Of a stretch of DNA of 64,000 nt, positions 14,101 through 26,782 are shown in pieces. The notes under the pieces were generated by a model, which was not told where the DNA came from, did no database searches, and saw only the letters and a list, made by a program, of their open reading frames with translations. Position 1 is the first letter of the stretch; the number at the start of each line of letters is the position of its first letter. The position numbers were made by a program, and so were the translations under genes. This stretch comes from Polytrichum commune (Eukaryota > Streptophyta > Polytrichopsida > Polytrichales > Polytrichaceae): positions 1,800,001 through 1,864,000 of the forward strand of contig OX485809.1 of assembly GCA_950295325.1 (NCBI GenBank), in the 5' to 3' direction.

Positions 14101-16563
14101 TCCCCATTTATCCAACTTGATTGTATGTCCCTTGCAGTGGCCGTGCTTATGATGACATGCTGGTGGCGAAACTGGAGACTGTGTACACAGATCCAGGAGA
14201 CAATGACTCCTCTCAAGTAAGAAGCTGTTGAACTTCAAAAACAAATCAAGCTTTTTTTTAATATTTTTCTTGTAACAGGAACATTTCATTTCTCACTGTA
14301 AACCTAGTTAGCCCTGGTTACCCATTTAAAGCAGTTTACTCATACGCTGCTTACTTTGTATGGTGCTGATAATGGAGGTATTTCTTCTTGTCTCTTTTGC
14401 AGCTTGTATTCAACACAGAGCAAGGTTTGCCCATTGCTGCAGATTGGCTCTTTTTCAACCGTATCAATGTGCGCGCCAGACAAGGACTTCGGCTTGGACC
14501 TGTTCGATGTATAGCAAGGTAAGCATCACCAATTTGAAGCTCTTCATGGGTATGTGATCATTTGAAGTGACGCATGGGTGGCAGAGCTGTGCAAACCTAA
14601 CTGTTGGATGTTGTCTATTGTTAATCTAGGATTTTGATGTACTGCTTATTAAACAGTAGTAAGAGTGTGTCTATGCGTTTGTGTGATATTTTGATTACAA
14701 CTATTTAAGTTCATGCTCTGAGGCTGTTCATCCTTTGCAGAATATTGGTGCTTTCAGATTTTTGTATTCATATTGTTCTTGGATTGCCTGTTGCAGTTTC
14801 TCAGGTGGTACAGTTGTTGGGGACCTGGCACCCCATGAGGCCTTCCCAATTGGGGGCACCAATAGTGTACGTGGTTATGATGAAGGGGCAGTGGGTTCAG
14901 GACGCTCTTGCATTGTTGCTAGCGGAGAAATCTCCATACCACTTGTATGCCCTTGGAACTTTATTTCTTCTTCCTTAGTTCATAACGCACATTTATTTAA
15001 TCATTCATGCATTAGGTTTCCTTTATTTCTTCCTTTATTTAAATGTATGAATCTGTGGTTCTTGATATTCTTAGAATATCAATATTTATGACTCCACAGA
15101 TTCTTGGGTGCAGTGTCTGGGGAGATTTGTGGGGATAGTCGGTCAAAATCCTAGTGTTTCCAAGTCCAACCGGTTACATGATGTGATCTTTTGGTTTTTC
15201 TTTATTAGTTTGAGGTATATTCCATAGATTCTTCCAGAATGATTGGTAATTTCCTGAAGTCTTGAACTTCAACCGGCCATTTCTGAAACTGGACCGGTTC
15301 ATCTGTAACTAGCAGTTGGTTCTCCCCGTTCATTGCTTGGGTGCCCAGCCTCCGGGGTTGTGCACATTAACCCTTGGCTGAGCAAAGTCAAGTTGTGTAG
15401 TTGTACCCTTTTCTTTTTTCTACTTGGCCATTTTCTCATCCCCAGCGACAGAATACTTTGGAGCTTTGGGTTACAAGTTAACCCTAAATTCTTGGAGTGC
15501 TTTACTTCGTATTTCACAATTCATGCAATGATTTCAAGGAGAGCATTGTCCCTTCTATCTGTTTGAGGTTCTAGTGAAGGTTGTATTCATGTGACATGTC
15601 TAGTGAATGCAAGAAGATGCATGCCTTTCAGTAGTTTGGTTCATGGCAAGATTTGACAGTGACTCTGGAATTGGATGTTCTCAGGTTGGACCAGTAGAAG
15701 GAGCAATTTTTGCTGATTATGGATCAGATTTGGGCTCAGGAAGTACAGTGCCAGGTAATTATCCCTAAATGCCTGGAGGTTCCAACTCAAAGCAATGATG
15801 TCTTGTAAAATATGATTCAGAGACCGTATTTGGAGTTGACATACAGAAGAAAGTTGTTCAGATTGTATTTTAGGATACATTCATACAGTGGAACAAGGAT
15901 CATTGTCCTTGATCCCCTCCAAAATATTTGAAGAAGCATTTTGCTTACCAAAAATGCCAAAATGCTAGGACAAATCAAGATTACCTTATCTTCCATGTGA
16001 TTGGCTGAAAATATAAATTTTATAAATTTGAGGCAAAACCAACATTACCCAAGTCACTGACCTAGCCACTTTCCCCAAATAGCAGATTTCACAACAAAAG
16101 AATTATGTAAGGATTCCAACCATTTCAAGGTCGATTGCAACCACTTGTTGGCCTCTTAGGCACTTAGGAGTGCGCGCGCACGCGCACGCGCACGCGCGCA
16201 CATAAAGTCTTGCTGATACTTGCACAAGGTTGAAAATGTTTGTAGATGTTGGCATTATGGTGCCTTGCCCCACAAAGGAAAGCTTTTGTAAGAATGAAAA
16301 CTTCTGAGGCTTAGGAATGTGAGATTATTTGAAGCCAGTTCCAACGCTGATCCAATTTGCAAGATGTTTCCAATCGTCAAAACTAATCATCATTTGTGCA
16401 TGCCTCAGGTGATCCTGCGGGAGTGCGAGGAAAGCCTGGGAGTGGGTTTGGATATGGAGCTGGAATCCGGGTGGATTCTCCATTGGGACCCTTGCGATTA
16501 GAGTATGCTTTTAATGATAGCCGCACACGCCGTTTCCATTTTGGAATAGGCTATAGAAACTGA
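8119..16563 (+). CDS. OEP80: OEP80/Toc75-V, Omp85-family outer envelope protein of plastids
   Basis: Sixteen exons join in frame with GT-AG borders: 8119-8790, 9621-9714, 10160-10242, 10777-10874, 11015-11084, 11445-11538, 12079-12163, 12624-12659, 13146-13299, 13628-13789, 13914-13984, 14138-14216, 14403-14518, 14797-14944, 15685-15754 and 16409-16563. The product is 728 residues, close to the roughly 730 of Arabidopsis OEP80. Residues about 147-310 are POTRA-like ([51 protein letters not shown]). The C-terminal half is the beta-barrel, with [42 protein letters not shown], the Omp85 signature [19 protein letters not shown], and the final strand FHFGIGYRN. The family inserts barrel proteins into the plastid outer envelope. 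The ATG at 8119 is the first in frame; an upstream in-frame TTG (8089) was not used. Exon 1 has a Gln run (CAG repeat). The first 140 or so residues are poorly conserved, and a downstream Met start is possible, as debated for Arabidopsis. Confidence 0.96.
9163..10383. repeat. Pair of about 70-bp direct repeats in OEP80 introns 1 and 3
   Basis: The stretch at 9163-9232 (GTGGAGGAACTCAATGCATC...) recurs at 10314-10383 (TTGGAGAAACTTCAGTGCATC...) in the same orientation, both ending near AACTTGC(A/T)AGTA. The two lie in different introns, so a local duplication or two insertions of one short repeat explains them. Confidence 0.6.
11852..12060 (+). repeat. Tandem duplication (108-bp period) in OEP80 intron 6
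   Basis: AAATATGTATGGCTTGTTGG begins at 11852 and again at 11960. The two units differ by scattered substitutions and small indels. They lie wholly within the intron and do not affect splicing signals. Confidence 0.85.
15128..15330 (-). repeat. Dispersed ACCGGTT-bearing repeat, copy in OEP80 intron 14
   Basis: Read on the minus strand, this segment matches 56868-57070 along about 200 bp. Several AACCGGTT-like boxes and the blocks GTTCAAGACTTCAGG and TGGAATATACCTCAAA are shared. A shorter piece recurs at 40983-41045. The family is unidentified; a small LTR-type or SINE-like element is possible. Confidence 0.75.
16170..16203. repeat. Alternating (CG/CA)n tract in OEP80 intron 15
   Basis: About 34 bases of strict purine-pyrimidine alternation, mostly GCGCAC units. 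Such tracts can adopt Z-DNA in vitro. It lies about 200 bp before the last exon. Confidence 0.85.
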
Positions 16564-16856
16564 TGATTGCACACCTGAAGGTAGGTTTGTAACACAATTT
16601 TCAAATTTTTTGGCTATTTGGAGATTTTCGTGGAATAAGGTTATATGCCCCTCTTTCTTGGGGCGTCTTGTCCACCTGTGAAGCAGTTTATTTATTGATT
16701 CATAGTATGCAGGACACACTCAACCCTGTGTCGAGCCCAGTTATGACTTGCCACACTTGTATTGGTCATTAACTTCCTCATGCTTAGGAATACACAATGT
16801 CTCCATGTCTACACTTACACCCCTTATTTCAATTACATTAGTTTTGCAGAAGAGAA

Positions 16857-17014
16857 TTATCACATAAAAGTGCGTCTCTCAGTTATCCAACATAAAAGCC
16901 CTGAAATAGTATGCAGCCTGGAGATTATTATTTTTGGTTGCTTTGACACTGGAATTAGCTTTGAAGACCCCGGATTAGTCCAATTGAAGTCGTTTGAGAT
17001 GAATCGGCCATAAA
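16857..17014 (+). repeat. Dispersed repeat shared with 20178-20341 (inverted)
   Basis: The block CATAAAAGCCCTGAAATAGT and the stretch around GACACTGGAATTAGCTTT and GATGAATCGGC match the minus strand of 20178-20341 over about 160 bp. It begins just downstream of OEP80 and abuts a Tourist-like MITE. The family is not identified. Confidence 0.7.
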
Positions 17015-17036
17015 TGTGTAAGGTAGAGGGTGCTAA

Positions 17037-17428
17037 GGGTGAGTTTCCATGTAGGCCCGTCACCCACTGGATCCTAGAATATAGTTGGTTGGAGGTGTTT
17101 GCATGTACTTTAGTGCAAGTCGGCATCCAACCACATTCTAGTGGTCTACTAGAATGTTGAGAGCTGTGGATACATGCCACTAGACTTCCATGTGTTCACT
17201 AAAGAATCTTCAACCTACAAGTATTGGTCACTGAAGGGTTTGGAGGTTAGTTTCAAGAGGAGGTCAGTAGGTGGCCAGGGATTTGAGAAGATGGGAGTGG
17301 CTAGTTGGCACATATTAACCCTACCCCACTAGATTCCCTCTATATTTAGATTCTCTTTATATTTGGGCGGGTTTGTCCCTATTCACACTAGAATCTGGTG
17401 GGCAAGTGGCCTACATGGAAACTCACCC
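17037..17428. mobile_element. Tourist-like (PIF/Harbinger) MITE with TAA duplication
   Basis: The ends are inverted repeats beginning GGGTGAGTTTCCATGTAGGC, and TAA lies directly outside both ends (17034-17036 and 17429-17431). A TTA/TAA duplication with G-rich ends is the pattern of PIF/Harbinger MITEs. There is no coding capacity. A related family is at 54973-55475. Confidence 0.85.
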
Positions 17429-18260
17429 TAATTCCATCCCATTCCTAAAAGTGTCCCTCATGCGTGCCTAATCTTGGAACAAGTGCACACCTTAAACTGC
17501 CCAAATGTTTTCGATGCAAAGTGGGGAGGTTTCAAAGAAAGTGGGCTTGGTTTTGGTGAAAGTGGGAATGGATTTGGGTGGATTACTTGCATGTTGTTAT
17601 CAAGATCCCGTACGCAAAAGCTATAGGGGCTCGAATTTATTATTGGGTGGAGTGTTGGTTTTAGTGTAGGGATGGTTTGGGAAGAAAGCAGGGTTGAATT
17701 TGGATAAGCGTTAGGATGGTTTTGAGAGCCGTTTGCAGTGGAAGAAATGTGGGTCTAGGGATGGAATTAAAAAGCTAGGAAATAAGTGACTTTGAAAATA
17801 TTGTTGCGCAATTCATTTAATTTTTTTCAAATGGACTCCAAATATAGGCTAAATCACCTAAACGGTTGGTTTTAGCACCCTCCACCTTAGGGGGTGAGGT
17901 TTTTATTATGCTGGATGGTGGAGGTACCCTTGGATGTGATAGTTCCACCTCTCCAAGTATGATGCATCCACATTGACATCAATGTGGCCCACACTAATTT
18001 GAGGTGAATATCAATTCCAAATATGTGATAATCATATGCATGGTCACCGCATTAATTTTCTTGTACCCAAAATGATATGTTTTTGTTAACGAATGTGATA
18101 TCATAGATTGTTGAGTGCACCCTCCATATTATAGTTATATTGTTTTGGGATAGGCAAGCTCTTTACTTTGTATGAACTTCATGCTAGAGTGGCTTGGAGG
18201 TATTGAGACTTTAGTTGTTGATGGTAGCCATGCCTATTCACATGAGAGTGGTAAGTCTAT
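17429..18260. other. Intergenic DNA, nothing recognised
   Basis: No protein motif, RNA gene or terminal repeat could be identified between the two MITEs. Confidence 0.4.
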
Positions 18261-18585
18261 AAGGGCCACTTCACACATGAGATTGAAGGCCCGTGACCAT
18301 TGCTTCCTAAGATCTCTCATTGGTTGAAAGGCTGAGATTGTCCAAGTTCACTTCACACTAGAAGGTGAAGGCCTAAGGGCCTAAAGAGATTATCATGGAT
18401 GAAAAATCTACATAAATTCCTACATGGCAGATGACAAATGATGTGTCTTGGTCTACCAAAATTTGCATCAAGCCCACCTCCAAGACCATGTCAGTGGTAT
18501 GGCCTCCCGATGAGAATCAAGGGCCCTCAAAAAACCCTCACAAGTGAATGGCCACATCCCTTGGCTCATGTGTGAAGTGGCCCTT
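18261..18585. mobile_element. MITE with AAGGGCCACTTCACACATGA ends
   Basis: The first 21 bases recur as an inverted repeat at the right end (CTCATGTGTGAAGTGGCCC). The left flank is TAT and the right flank GGT, so no clear target duplication is left. The end style (GGGCC then ACTTCACAC) resembles the two Tourist-like MITEs in the window. Internal open frames are not conserved. Confidence 0.7.
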
Positions 18586-19022
18586 GGTGACAAATGGCTA
18601 GGTTATTTGATCCATCTCAATCCCAAGCAACTCTCGATTGATGTGGTCTACCTTCATTATGGTGCATGTCAATTAGTCGATGTCTATACCAATAAGAGCC
18701 ATGTTACAAAAAATGTTGGGGGGAACAAAGTTGATCGTTTGAAACACCCAACTTGTAAATAGTGCACATGGGTGTGGAAAATTACACAAATTAGATTTGT
18801 GCCAATTATGAATGTTACAAAGCATAGTAGAGTTTAGTTTTAGTCTATTCTAAATGACCTTGTATTATCATCCACAAATTGACATTAAAACACGTGAAGT
18901 ATATGAAAATGTTATATTATATGGGGAAAAATGATTTTTTTACATATAACTTTTTTTCTGTTCAGATTCATCTTAAAACTTACACAATGCACCCTATTAT
19001 TAGGAGGAATTCATGACATTTA

Positions 19023-19408
19023 CAACGGCCCAAGTTGTATTGTGTCGGACATCCATTACAAAATAATGCACAAAGCAAAATTGGATTGAAACATAGCTTG
19101 AGAAATTATTTGATTTACTTTAATCATTTACTACTTTATAATTTATAAAAAATAAAGATTGAAAGGCATTCTACATGTAGTTAGAATTGAATTAATGTGA
19201 TATCATAAAATTTTCCAACGGCCCAAGTTGTATTGTGTCGGACATCCATTACAAAATAATGCACAAAGCAAAATTGGATTGAAACATAGCTTGAGAAATT
19301 ATTTGATTTACTTTAATCATTTACTACTTTATAATTTATAAAAAATAAAGATTGAAAGGCATTCTACATGTAGTTAGAATTGAATTAATGTGATATCATA
19401 AAATTTTC
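19023..19408 (+). repeat. 193-bp tandem duplication
   Basis: CAACGGCCCAAGTTGTATTG starts at 19023 and again at 19216. The two 193-bp units look essentially identical to me, so the duplication is recent or the region was recently homogenised. Confidence 0.95.
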
Positions 19409-20483
19409 CTTAAAATTTTTTTTTTTGCAATCAATTGTGTGTCTAAAATAGATTTTTATCCACCTGCTTGAGGAGGTCACTAGCGAAAATCGTAAAAAAA
19501 ATGTGCAATAAAAAATAGGGTCTAATGTATTCATTGTAGATAAATTTTGCAAAAAACGTACATATAATATATGGGGTTTTAAAATAATGAAACACGCTAC
19601 ATGTAAAATACCATCAAATATAATGGCCTCTTTTGTCTAGTCAGTACATGTAAAATAGCGTGGAAATAATTACTAGGGGTAGCGGGTATAGGGTAGGGTC
19701 TGTGCTAGTGGATGAAAAGAGATAATTTTGTGTTGAAAAAACTTGGATTGATGACTTTGCAGGCTGGAATGCTTGAACATTACTGAACCAACATATCCAA
19801 TGTGGAGTTAATGTTCTCTACCTACGTGCTGGGAGGGAAAATTTTAGAGCGTTGTTTGAATTACAATCTTCTTTCCAATTTTCTTTCGCAGTTAAGTAAA
19901 ATAAGGTATTTTAAAATAATTCCTCCAAAAATTATAAATGCTGATAGGGTGTATTAAAATACAAGCATTTAACTTTATTTTGAAAAATACCATACCTTAT
20001 AATATTTTCTGCAAGGTAAATAGCCCCCCGATAAATAGGTCCTAAGCGCACGTGTATGCATTAATATAAGAGGGAGTGACCTCCCCAAGTCCACCTGTTA
20101 ATTCCTATCTTTCTCTTGGAGAGAGGGAATTACTATATACGAGTGTATGTACCTCTTATTTATCGATAAAACTTAACCTCATGTATGTTTGTTGCCGATT
20201 TATCTCAAAGCACCTCAAGTAGACTAAGTTAGGGTCTTTAAAAGTAATTCCGGTGTCAAGTCTATGGAGAAACGTTGGGTTGCATACTATTTCAAGGCTT
20301 TTATGCTTGAATATATGAGAGGTACACTCATATACGATAGTTTCCTCTCTCACTTTCCCTCTCTCTCAAGAAAATTTAAAATCATAATTAAATTTGACAA
20401 TACACATACATTTGTATCACAGTTACCAAACCAACAAATATGGAGGATTGAGATCACAATTGATTTGTTTTAAAACGTGAATA
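19409..20483. other. Intergenic DNA with an inverted dispersed repeat
   Basis: Apart from 20178-20341, which is the inverted partner of 16857-17014, I see no feature. Short open frames are not conserved. Confidence 0.4.
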
Positions 20484-20611
20484 GGGTGCAAGCATGGTAA
20501 AGTGGACCAAAAAAGGGCTCCGGTATACTAAAACCATAATTTTTTGGGTCAAAGGCCTAAAAGTAGTAGCAAAGTGTTATTTGAATAGGTTTTTTTTTAA
20601 TGATGACCTTA
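20484..20611 (+). mobile_element. Truncated MITE of the GGGTGCAAGC family
   Basis: It begins GGGTGCAAGCATGGTAAAGT and follows the first 125 bases or so of the full copy at 51582-52208, including CTCCGGTATACTAAAACCAT and AAAGTAGTAGCAAAGTG-like blocks. Similarity stops after TGATGACCTTA. The right end is missing. Confidence 0.85.
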
Positions 20612-20929
20612 GAGGGAAGCTAAGACATGAACAATGAGCAGTGAGCAATAAGCGGCGAGCGGTTATACATGAGCAGTGAGTAGTAAAAACTACCAAATTC
20701 AGCAAATAAAACTGGTTTTAGGGTACACATTCTAAATTTGGTATGTGTATTTGGAAAACAAATAGTATAAAATATGTTCATTTTGCAAAGAAAAATAAAA
20801 TGAAGGGAGCCTATAACCATGGATAACTAAAAAACTATCAATCCATTGTTGATTTTTATTATAACAATCCACACTAATACATGTCATTGAAATTGTCAAA
20901 CATGCGGTTGAATACAACTCTTGCAATAT

Positions 20930-23900
20930 TACTCATAGTCTATCATACCTGCAAGTTCAAGTAGCCGCATGACCTCATTATAGGAGTACGTTGGAGCGTG
21001 AATGAACTTGTCACTATTGTAATCCACCTTGCACAAAAATCTAAATACATAATAAAGATGTTTGCAATACACCCATTTCCCTTTTCTTCCCAAAGATAGA
21101 GCTGACATTTTTATGAAGTCAGGGCGTGTGCATTACGGTATATCACCAATTGTGACACGGTATGCAATATCCTCCTTGGAGATAATGTTGATTAACACTC
21201 CCAATCCAGGATATGAAATGGCAGGTATTCCAACCACATAATAACCGTCCATGAGCCCAACACTCTCCCATTTGTTTTTATGTTCTGGCATTGGTGCTGC
21301 TAGATTACGGCGCACTAGCTTTCCAAACTTGGAAGTTGGGTGGACATCCGGGTTTAGTGGAGCACGGAAACCCATTCGAGGGATTGGAAGTGTGGTGATC
21401 GTGGAAAGCCTACGGCGAGGAGAGAGAACCTCCTTCTGTTGCAATTGGAACCCAACGTCTTTGAGTGCCAATACCTCATGCTTTGAGAGATTGGTACCTA
21501 TCTTCACCGGCCATGTGTTGGATGCTATAGGCCAATCCAACATGTATTTTTTTTTGCTACCATTTACACAACGTTTGATGTCGTCAGGACAAAACCAAAA
21601 CTCATACTCCACATTGTTGGTGGAGCAATACTCGTTCAATCCCTTGTACGTAGGAGCATGGGTGCCATGCTTTCCAGTCCCGACTTTGGCGTTGCAAAGA
21701 GCCCCGGTATTGGTTTGCATGGCCCAACATTTTTTGGCAGAATTGGGTGGCATTCAGTCTCTAACACAAATGTGGTATGTGTCACACCATGCTTTGTAAA
21801 ATTCAAGGACTCCTCTATACATGCCCTTTTAACTCTTGTATCCGGACAAGGAATTGAGTAGTTCACTTTGTCAAATCGATGTGAATCGCAATCTGCACCT
21901 GGTGGCAGATTAGGCTTCCATTTGGTAGATCCAAAAAGCTCAAAACCCTCCAAAGCACAATCCCTAGTCACGGGTAGATCACTCCATTGTCAAGTTGAAC
22001 ACCACGTGCGACCAAAAAAAATCTTCTTTTGGTAAGTTGCACCACCAAAATGGGTCAAAATTTTATCAAATTTTTTTCATGAGTAGATATACACAGTACC
22101 TATGACATAGTCAAAAGTGATAACTGAATTTGATGATTTGTTTTTTTCATAAAACATACCATTTCTAACTAGAATGACACAGAATTGAACTAAAACAATT
22201 ACTAAAAATAAATAAAGATGACTGAAAATTTCAAAAAAATATTCAAAAGATACTATCAATGGTTATGTATATGTAGAAAAAATATCATAAATTTTAAAAT
22301 TATATATGGCATGTAATATAGGGGTAGCAAACTTTGTCCGCACGTGGTGTCAACTTGACAATGAAGTGACCTCCCCGTGTCCCTAGTATTGAGATCTTCC
22401 ACCCCTGGATAGGACTTCATGGCTACTGCCAATAGTTTTGGATCACCACACATAGCAACAACCGTCAATTTCAAGGACCCGAAATCAGGGTCTTTATTAG
22501 CTGAACCACCTTTCAACCACGACTTGTAATTTGCAATTTACATGCACAGATTAAATCGTCCATTGTCGCTTCATATAAACAAGTCATTTTATTTCCGGAT
22601 TGTTGGAGCCACTTGTTGTGCACCGTCTTTGTAAGGTTACATGTTGGTATTTCTGCACGTTCATTCATAGTCAAACATTACAAAGTTTACAGTAAATTTC
22701 ATATACCATAGATATTCATAAACAAAACATATAATTACAGAAAACAAAGTGGTGATGCACTCACAAGAATAATATGACCACCCCGTTGCCTATAACAAAA
22801 GTGCCAAAAACCCAACCACTCAGAATGCCCGAGAACGCCTTCCTCCGTGGCAGCTCCAGATGACAACCACCATAAATGAATGACATGATATTTAGTTTCA
22901 GCTTCATTCATTGTTTTTGTGTCTTTATAGTCCTTACATAGATGTTTGTGCTGAAATTATAAAAATGCCTTGATGTACTTCTGTGTAACCTTATCCAAAC
23001 TTTGTGACCAATGAAAAAGACAAGTGCGCTTGCGACCCACTATTGGTAAAGTTGGATCACCTTCACCATATATCTTTTTGACTGCAATCGAATTCGCTTA
23101 CGTACGGTCCGCCATAAAACTTTTAAAAATCAAGTTCGACACACCATTCTCCGTCATGACATAGTTTAAATTTTCCCAGAATAGAGTTTGAACTGCGCCA
23201 TCTTCAGATTACATGTCACAATACACAATGGTCAATACCTTACAATACTTGCTATCATAGAGATGGCATGCGAAGGTGGTCCATTCTTTCAGACGTTTGA
23301 CATGGTCAAACATTATCCATGAGTTCTCCATATCTCCTCCAACCTATATACACTTAACAAGATTCACACCACTCCCTTGAAGATCTATAGATATTTTGAA
23401 GATAAATACTTGGCCTTTAAACTGGCTAGATAATCTGTTGCCATGGATATATTTAAAGCCCAAATGATCTTTAAGCGCTATTATACTATCCATCGTGCCT
23501 ATTCTCATATGAACGAAACGTTTAGAGCCTGATACAAAGTTACGATAATTTGGAGAAACAGGAGTATTAAATTTATCCATGACAACCTCCAAAGATGAAC
23601 ATGTTAGATGATGTCCTTCATTATTTGATGAAGATTTGAAAAGATAGTCTATAAGATATTGTTTGCTTGGTGCTATCACTGTATTAGAATTCTTGGCAGT
23701 GGATGTTTTTATGACCTCATCAACAATACATTAATAAGATACGTCTAGTGACTCATGATATGTACAATTTGACACATGGTATTCATGAATACCAAGACGT
23801 ATACAAGCCCTTGACATCTCTGGGGATGTAGAATGGACATATATTATCTGAACATGGTACAATGAAATACACACGGGTGTGGATCGACATATCTTATGTT

Positions 23901-25807
23901 CCAAATTTAACTTTTCTGGGACAACATTCTCTACAAAAATGGGACACGAGTTGATCCAATCCATTCAGTGTTGTTATGAACAACTCCATTACAATACATA
24001 TAATAATTATTTAAGCACTGACGATGACCAACACAAGAAGAATGTCTGAAGATAGTCCAAAATCATTTTGGATATTTATGGTTTTAGTTGTGTACAAAGG
24101 GTGGCTATTACACATCTTATCCATGCCATCCATAGCACGGACATACGCATTAGGAACACCCATAGATAATTGGAGCAATACAAACAAAACATCATCATCA
24201 AACGAAGGTGGCAAATACTTGACATTACGTACATCTATGTTATCAAAGTCAATTGTTACCGTAGGTTCATAGCTGGTTCAACATATGTTAGCCGAATAAT
24301 TAATTAAAGTTCAAAAAGTAGGTTCAGCACCTAAACATAGTATATTCATATTTCCGGCAATTTCTCTTTTAATTTTTAAAAATTCAACTTAAATTCATTT
24401 TTAATTTTCTATTTAAGCTTATATCTTGTACATCTCTCTTGCATTGAATGACAAGTAAGATGTGAGTGAAGAGTTGAGAATGCTCTGTGCTTTATGCAAG
24501 TAGAGTGGAGTTGTGTTCAACAATGCATATGGGATATGTAAACTTTGAGGTGAAGCACCGAGTTAGACTTCATTTTTATAACACGCATAACTTTTGCATA
24601 GAGTCTTCAAATGACATAAAATTTGTTGGAGGTGAAAGATTACTTGATTTCTAAACTTTTCTTAGACCAAAAAAAATTCCAAAAAACTGTTATGAACGCA
24701 TTTTAATTTTTTGATGTTTGCACGGCTGCAATGTTTTGTCCATATCTTTTGCATAAAGACTTATTTTAACACAAAACTTGTTGGAGGTGGAAGAAGGATT
24801 GATTTCTCAACTTTTGTTAGTTGGACAAAATTCTATAAAACTTCATCTTCTATGCTCAATTGGACTCCAAAAATTTGTGTACAACACATTTGAAAAGCCT
24901 CACATAGAGTCTTGCTACTTCTTAACCCATATTCTTTGTGGACTAATGTAAGTGAGCTTGATTACAAAAGGAGCACCTTCTCTCTTTCAAAATTCACATA
25001 TGCTTCCATTGTAAGTAAAACTCTAGTGAGAAGTAAAAATTTCTTACTTTTCGGCAATTTTGAAAAATAATTAATTTTATATTCGGTAAAAATGCCAATA
25101 ATATTCCAAAGTTTTCGGTATCTATTTTAAGAATTATTTTGTGCCGAAGCTGCTATTAAACTATGGTATAAGATCGGATTTAAACATTTTTCTAGATTTG
25201 GTCAATTTTAAGGCACCGACGATATTCAAGCGTAAAGAAGATGAAGAAAGGCGAAGAGGCGGATATGAAGAAAGAGATCCATGAGGAGGCCGTTTCATCA
25301 ATGATAGACTGCAAAGGGTGTTATCAACATCTGTAGGAAATACACTTGAAAAAGTGGAAGTTCCAGATTTTCTAAAAGGAAAATGCGATATATCAAAAAG
25401 ATCAACAACATGATAAACATCATCATCCGAATTGGAGAGCAAAAAAACGGTTTTTTCACTTGGTTTAATCTTCATATTAGAGAGTATATGTACTTGGACA
25501 ATACATATGTAAGAATTGTTTGTAAGTACAACAATGAATGATTGAATATGTGAATCAGGAATACCTATAATTCTAAATGACCCATGATCCAAAATAAAAA
25601 ATGACCATCTTCATTCATGGTATTCTATAGCAAAATAATTTCCAAATTATCATTATCCACATAATATATCTCTTGTTCCACATACATAGTCCCTATTCGG
25701 AGATTGAACCTTAAGCTAAGCAAATCCTCAGAGACATTGACATAACCTTGATCCGCAAGTGGCAAAGTGATGGGCACAAAGGATCCAGAAGCTCTAATGG
25801 TAGCCAT
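20930..25807 (-). pseudogene. Broken MULE-like transposase gene
   Basis: A series of minus-strand blocks in consistent order looks like one decayed gene. A probable start is at 25807 (MATIRASGSFVPITLPLA). The blocks are: about 25592-25161; 24214-24011 (PPSFDDDVLFVLLQLSMG); 23964-23731 (EMSRACIRLGIHEYHVSN); 23679-23344 (GQVFIFKISIDLQGSGVN); 23340-22750, with SWIMFDHVKRLKEWTTFAC, HLYDSKYCKVLTIVYCDM, GRKRTCLFHWSQSLDKVT and HLWWLSSGAATEEGVLG; 22620-22256; and 21971-20940, ending YCKHLYYVFRFLCK. The DSKYCKVL...D core, the H-W region and a Cys/His-rich tail suggest a Mutator-like enzyme with a SWIM-like end. At least two internal stops (after YCDM and ADRT) and frame changes near 21.7 kb kill it. 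Family assignment is from memory of similar plant proteins and needs a profile search. Confidence 0.6.
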
Positions 25808-25978
25808 GATGAAGTAAAGGGGAGTTAGAGAGACATTGGATATAAAAACAAGACCGCTATTTGTATTGCCAATATAAGATTGATTTGATTGCATAATTAT
25901 AAAATCACGTATATAAATTGTTGAATATGGACATAAGATGAAAAAACCATTTAAAAAAATGGCGGAAAACCTAATGGT

Positions 25979-26003
25979 TGTATATATATATATATATATA
26001 TAT
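25979..26003. repeat. (TA)n microsatellite
   Basis: About 12 TA units just 5' of the MULE-like gene. Confidence 0.9.
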
Positions 26004-26782
26004 CAATACAACGATTGCATTTATTTTGTTATGAACACAATGAATACTACAAAGACAAACATGACCATTATGAAATTCCGCATGAAAGAAAAACAAAACC
26101 ATTATAATAGATGTCATAAAATTAATTGTATGGCATAGAGAAACCCTAAACCAATGGGCCATGTTGTAGTCCATCATACTAGGATCTTTTAGACAAAAAA
26201 TATAGGATGCGATGTAGATCATTAAATAACATACACATTGTACGTTGTCACAATAATTTCAAATAATTATTTTAAATACAACAATAGGAGAAGATGTAAA
26301 ATAAAATCTAGTACTTACATATAGAATTATGCACCAATTTTAAAATCAATGCGACAACAGTACCAGCTTGGAAGAAGGAAAAACCAATATCGATAACAAA
26401 AATAAAGAAGGCGATAAGAATGGCAAGTTGCACAACATAAGTACACAACTCCTACGTAATGATGCATAATATGTAGTGTTGATACAAAAATTTATTTAAG
26501 AAGATTATATGCACACAAACATAGGAAAATCTTCTACGTATCCATCATGTTATATTTCCTGCTTAACCACTAGCTCATTGGGGAATAACACCAATCAATG
26601 CAACCAACTGGATTCAAACCTATGTTGATACAGACTGAAACATCAGTCTCTTTATATTATTCGCATCCCCAAACGAATATCTTGAACTTTTTTTGCCACA
26701 ATTATATTCACTTGTTTAAGGTTTATGTATGCTTCTAACAAGGCTCGTACATACAATGGAAAAGAGGTTTTGGGAACGCGAA
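26004..26782. other. Spacer between the MULE-like gene and its palindrome array
   Basis: AT-rich DNA without a recognisable gene. By position it is upstream of the pseudogene's start and may be part of the same transposon. Confidence 0.35.
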
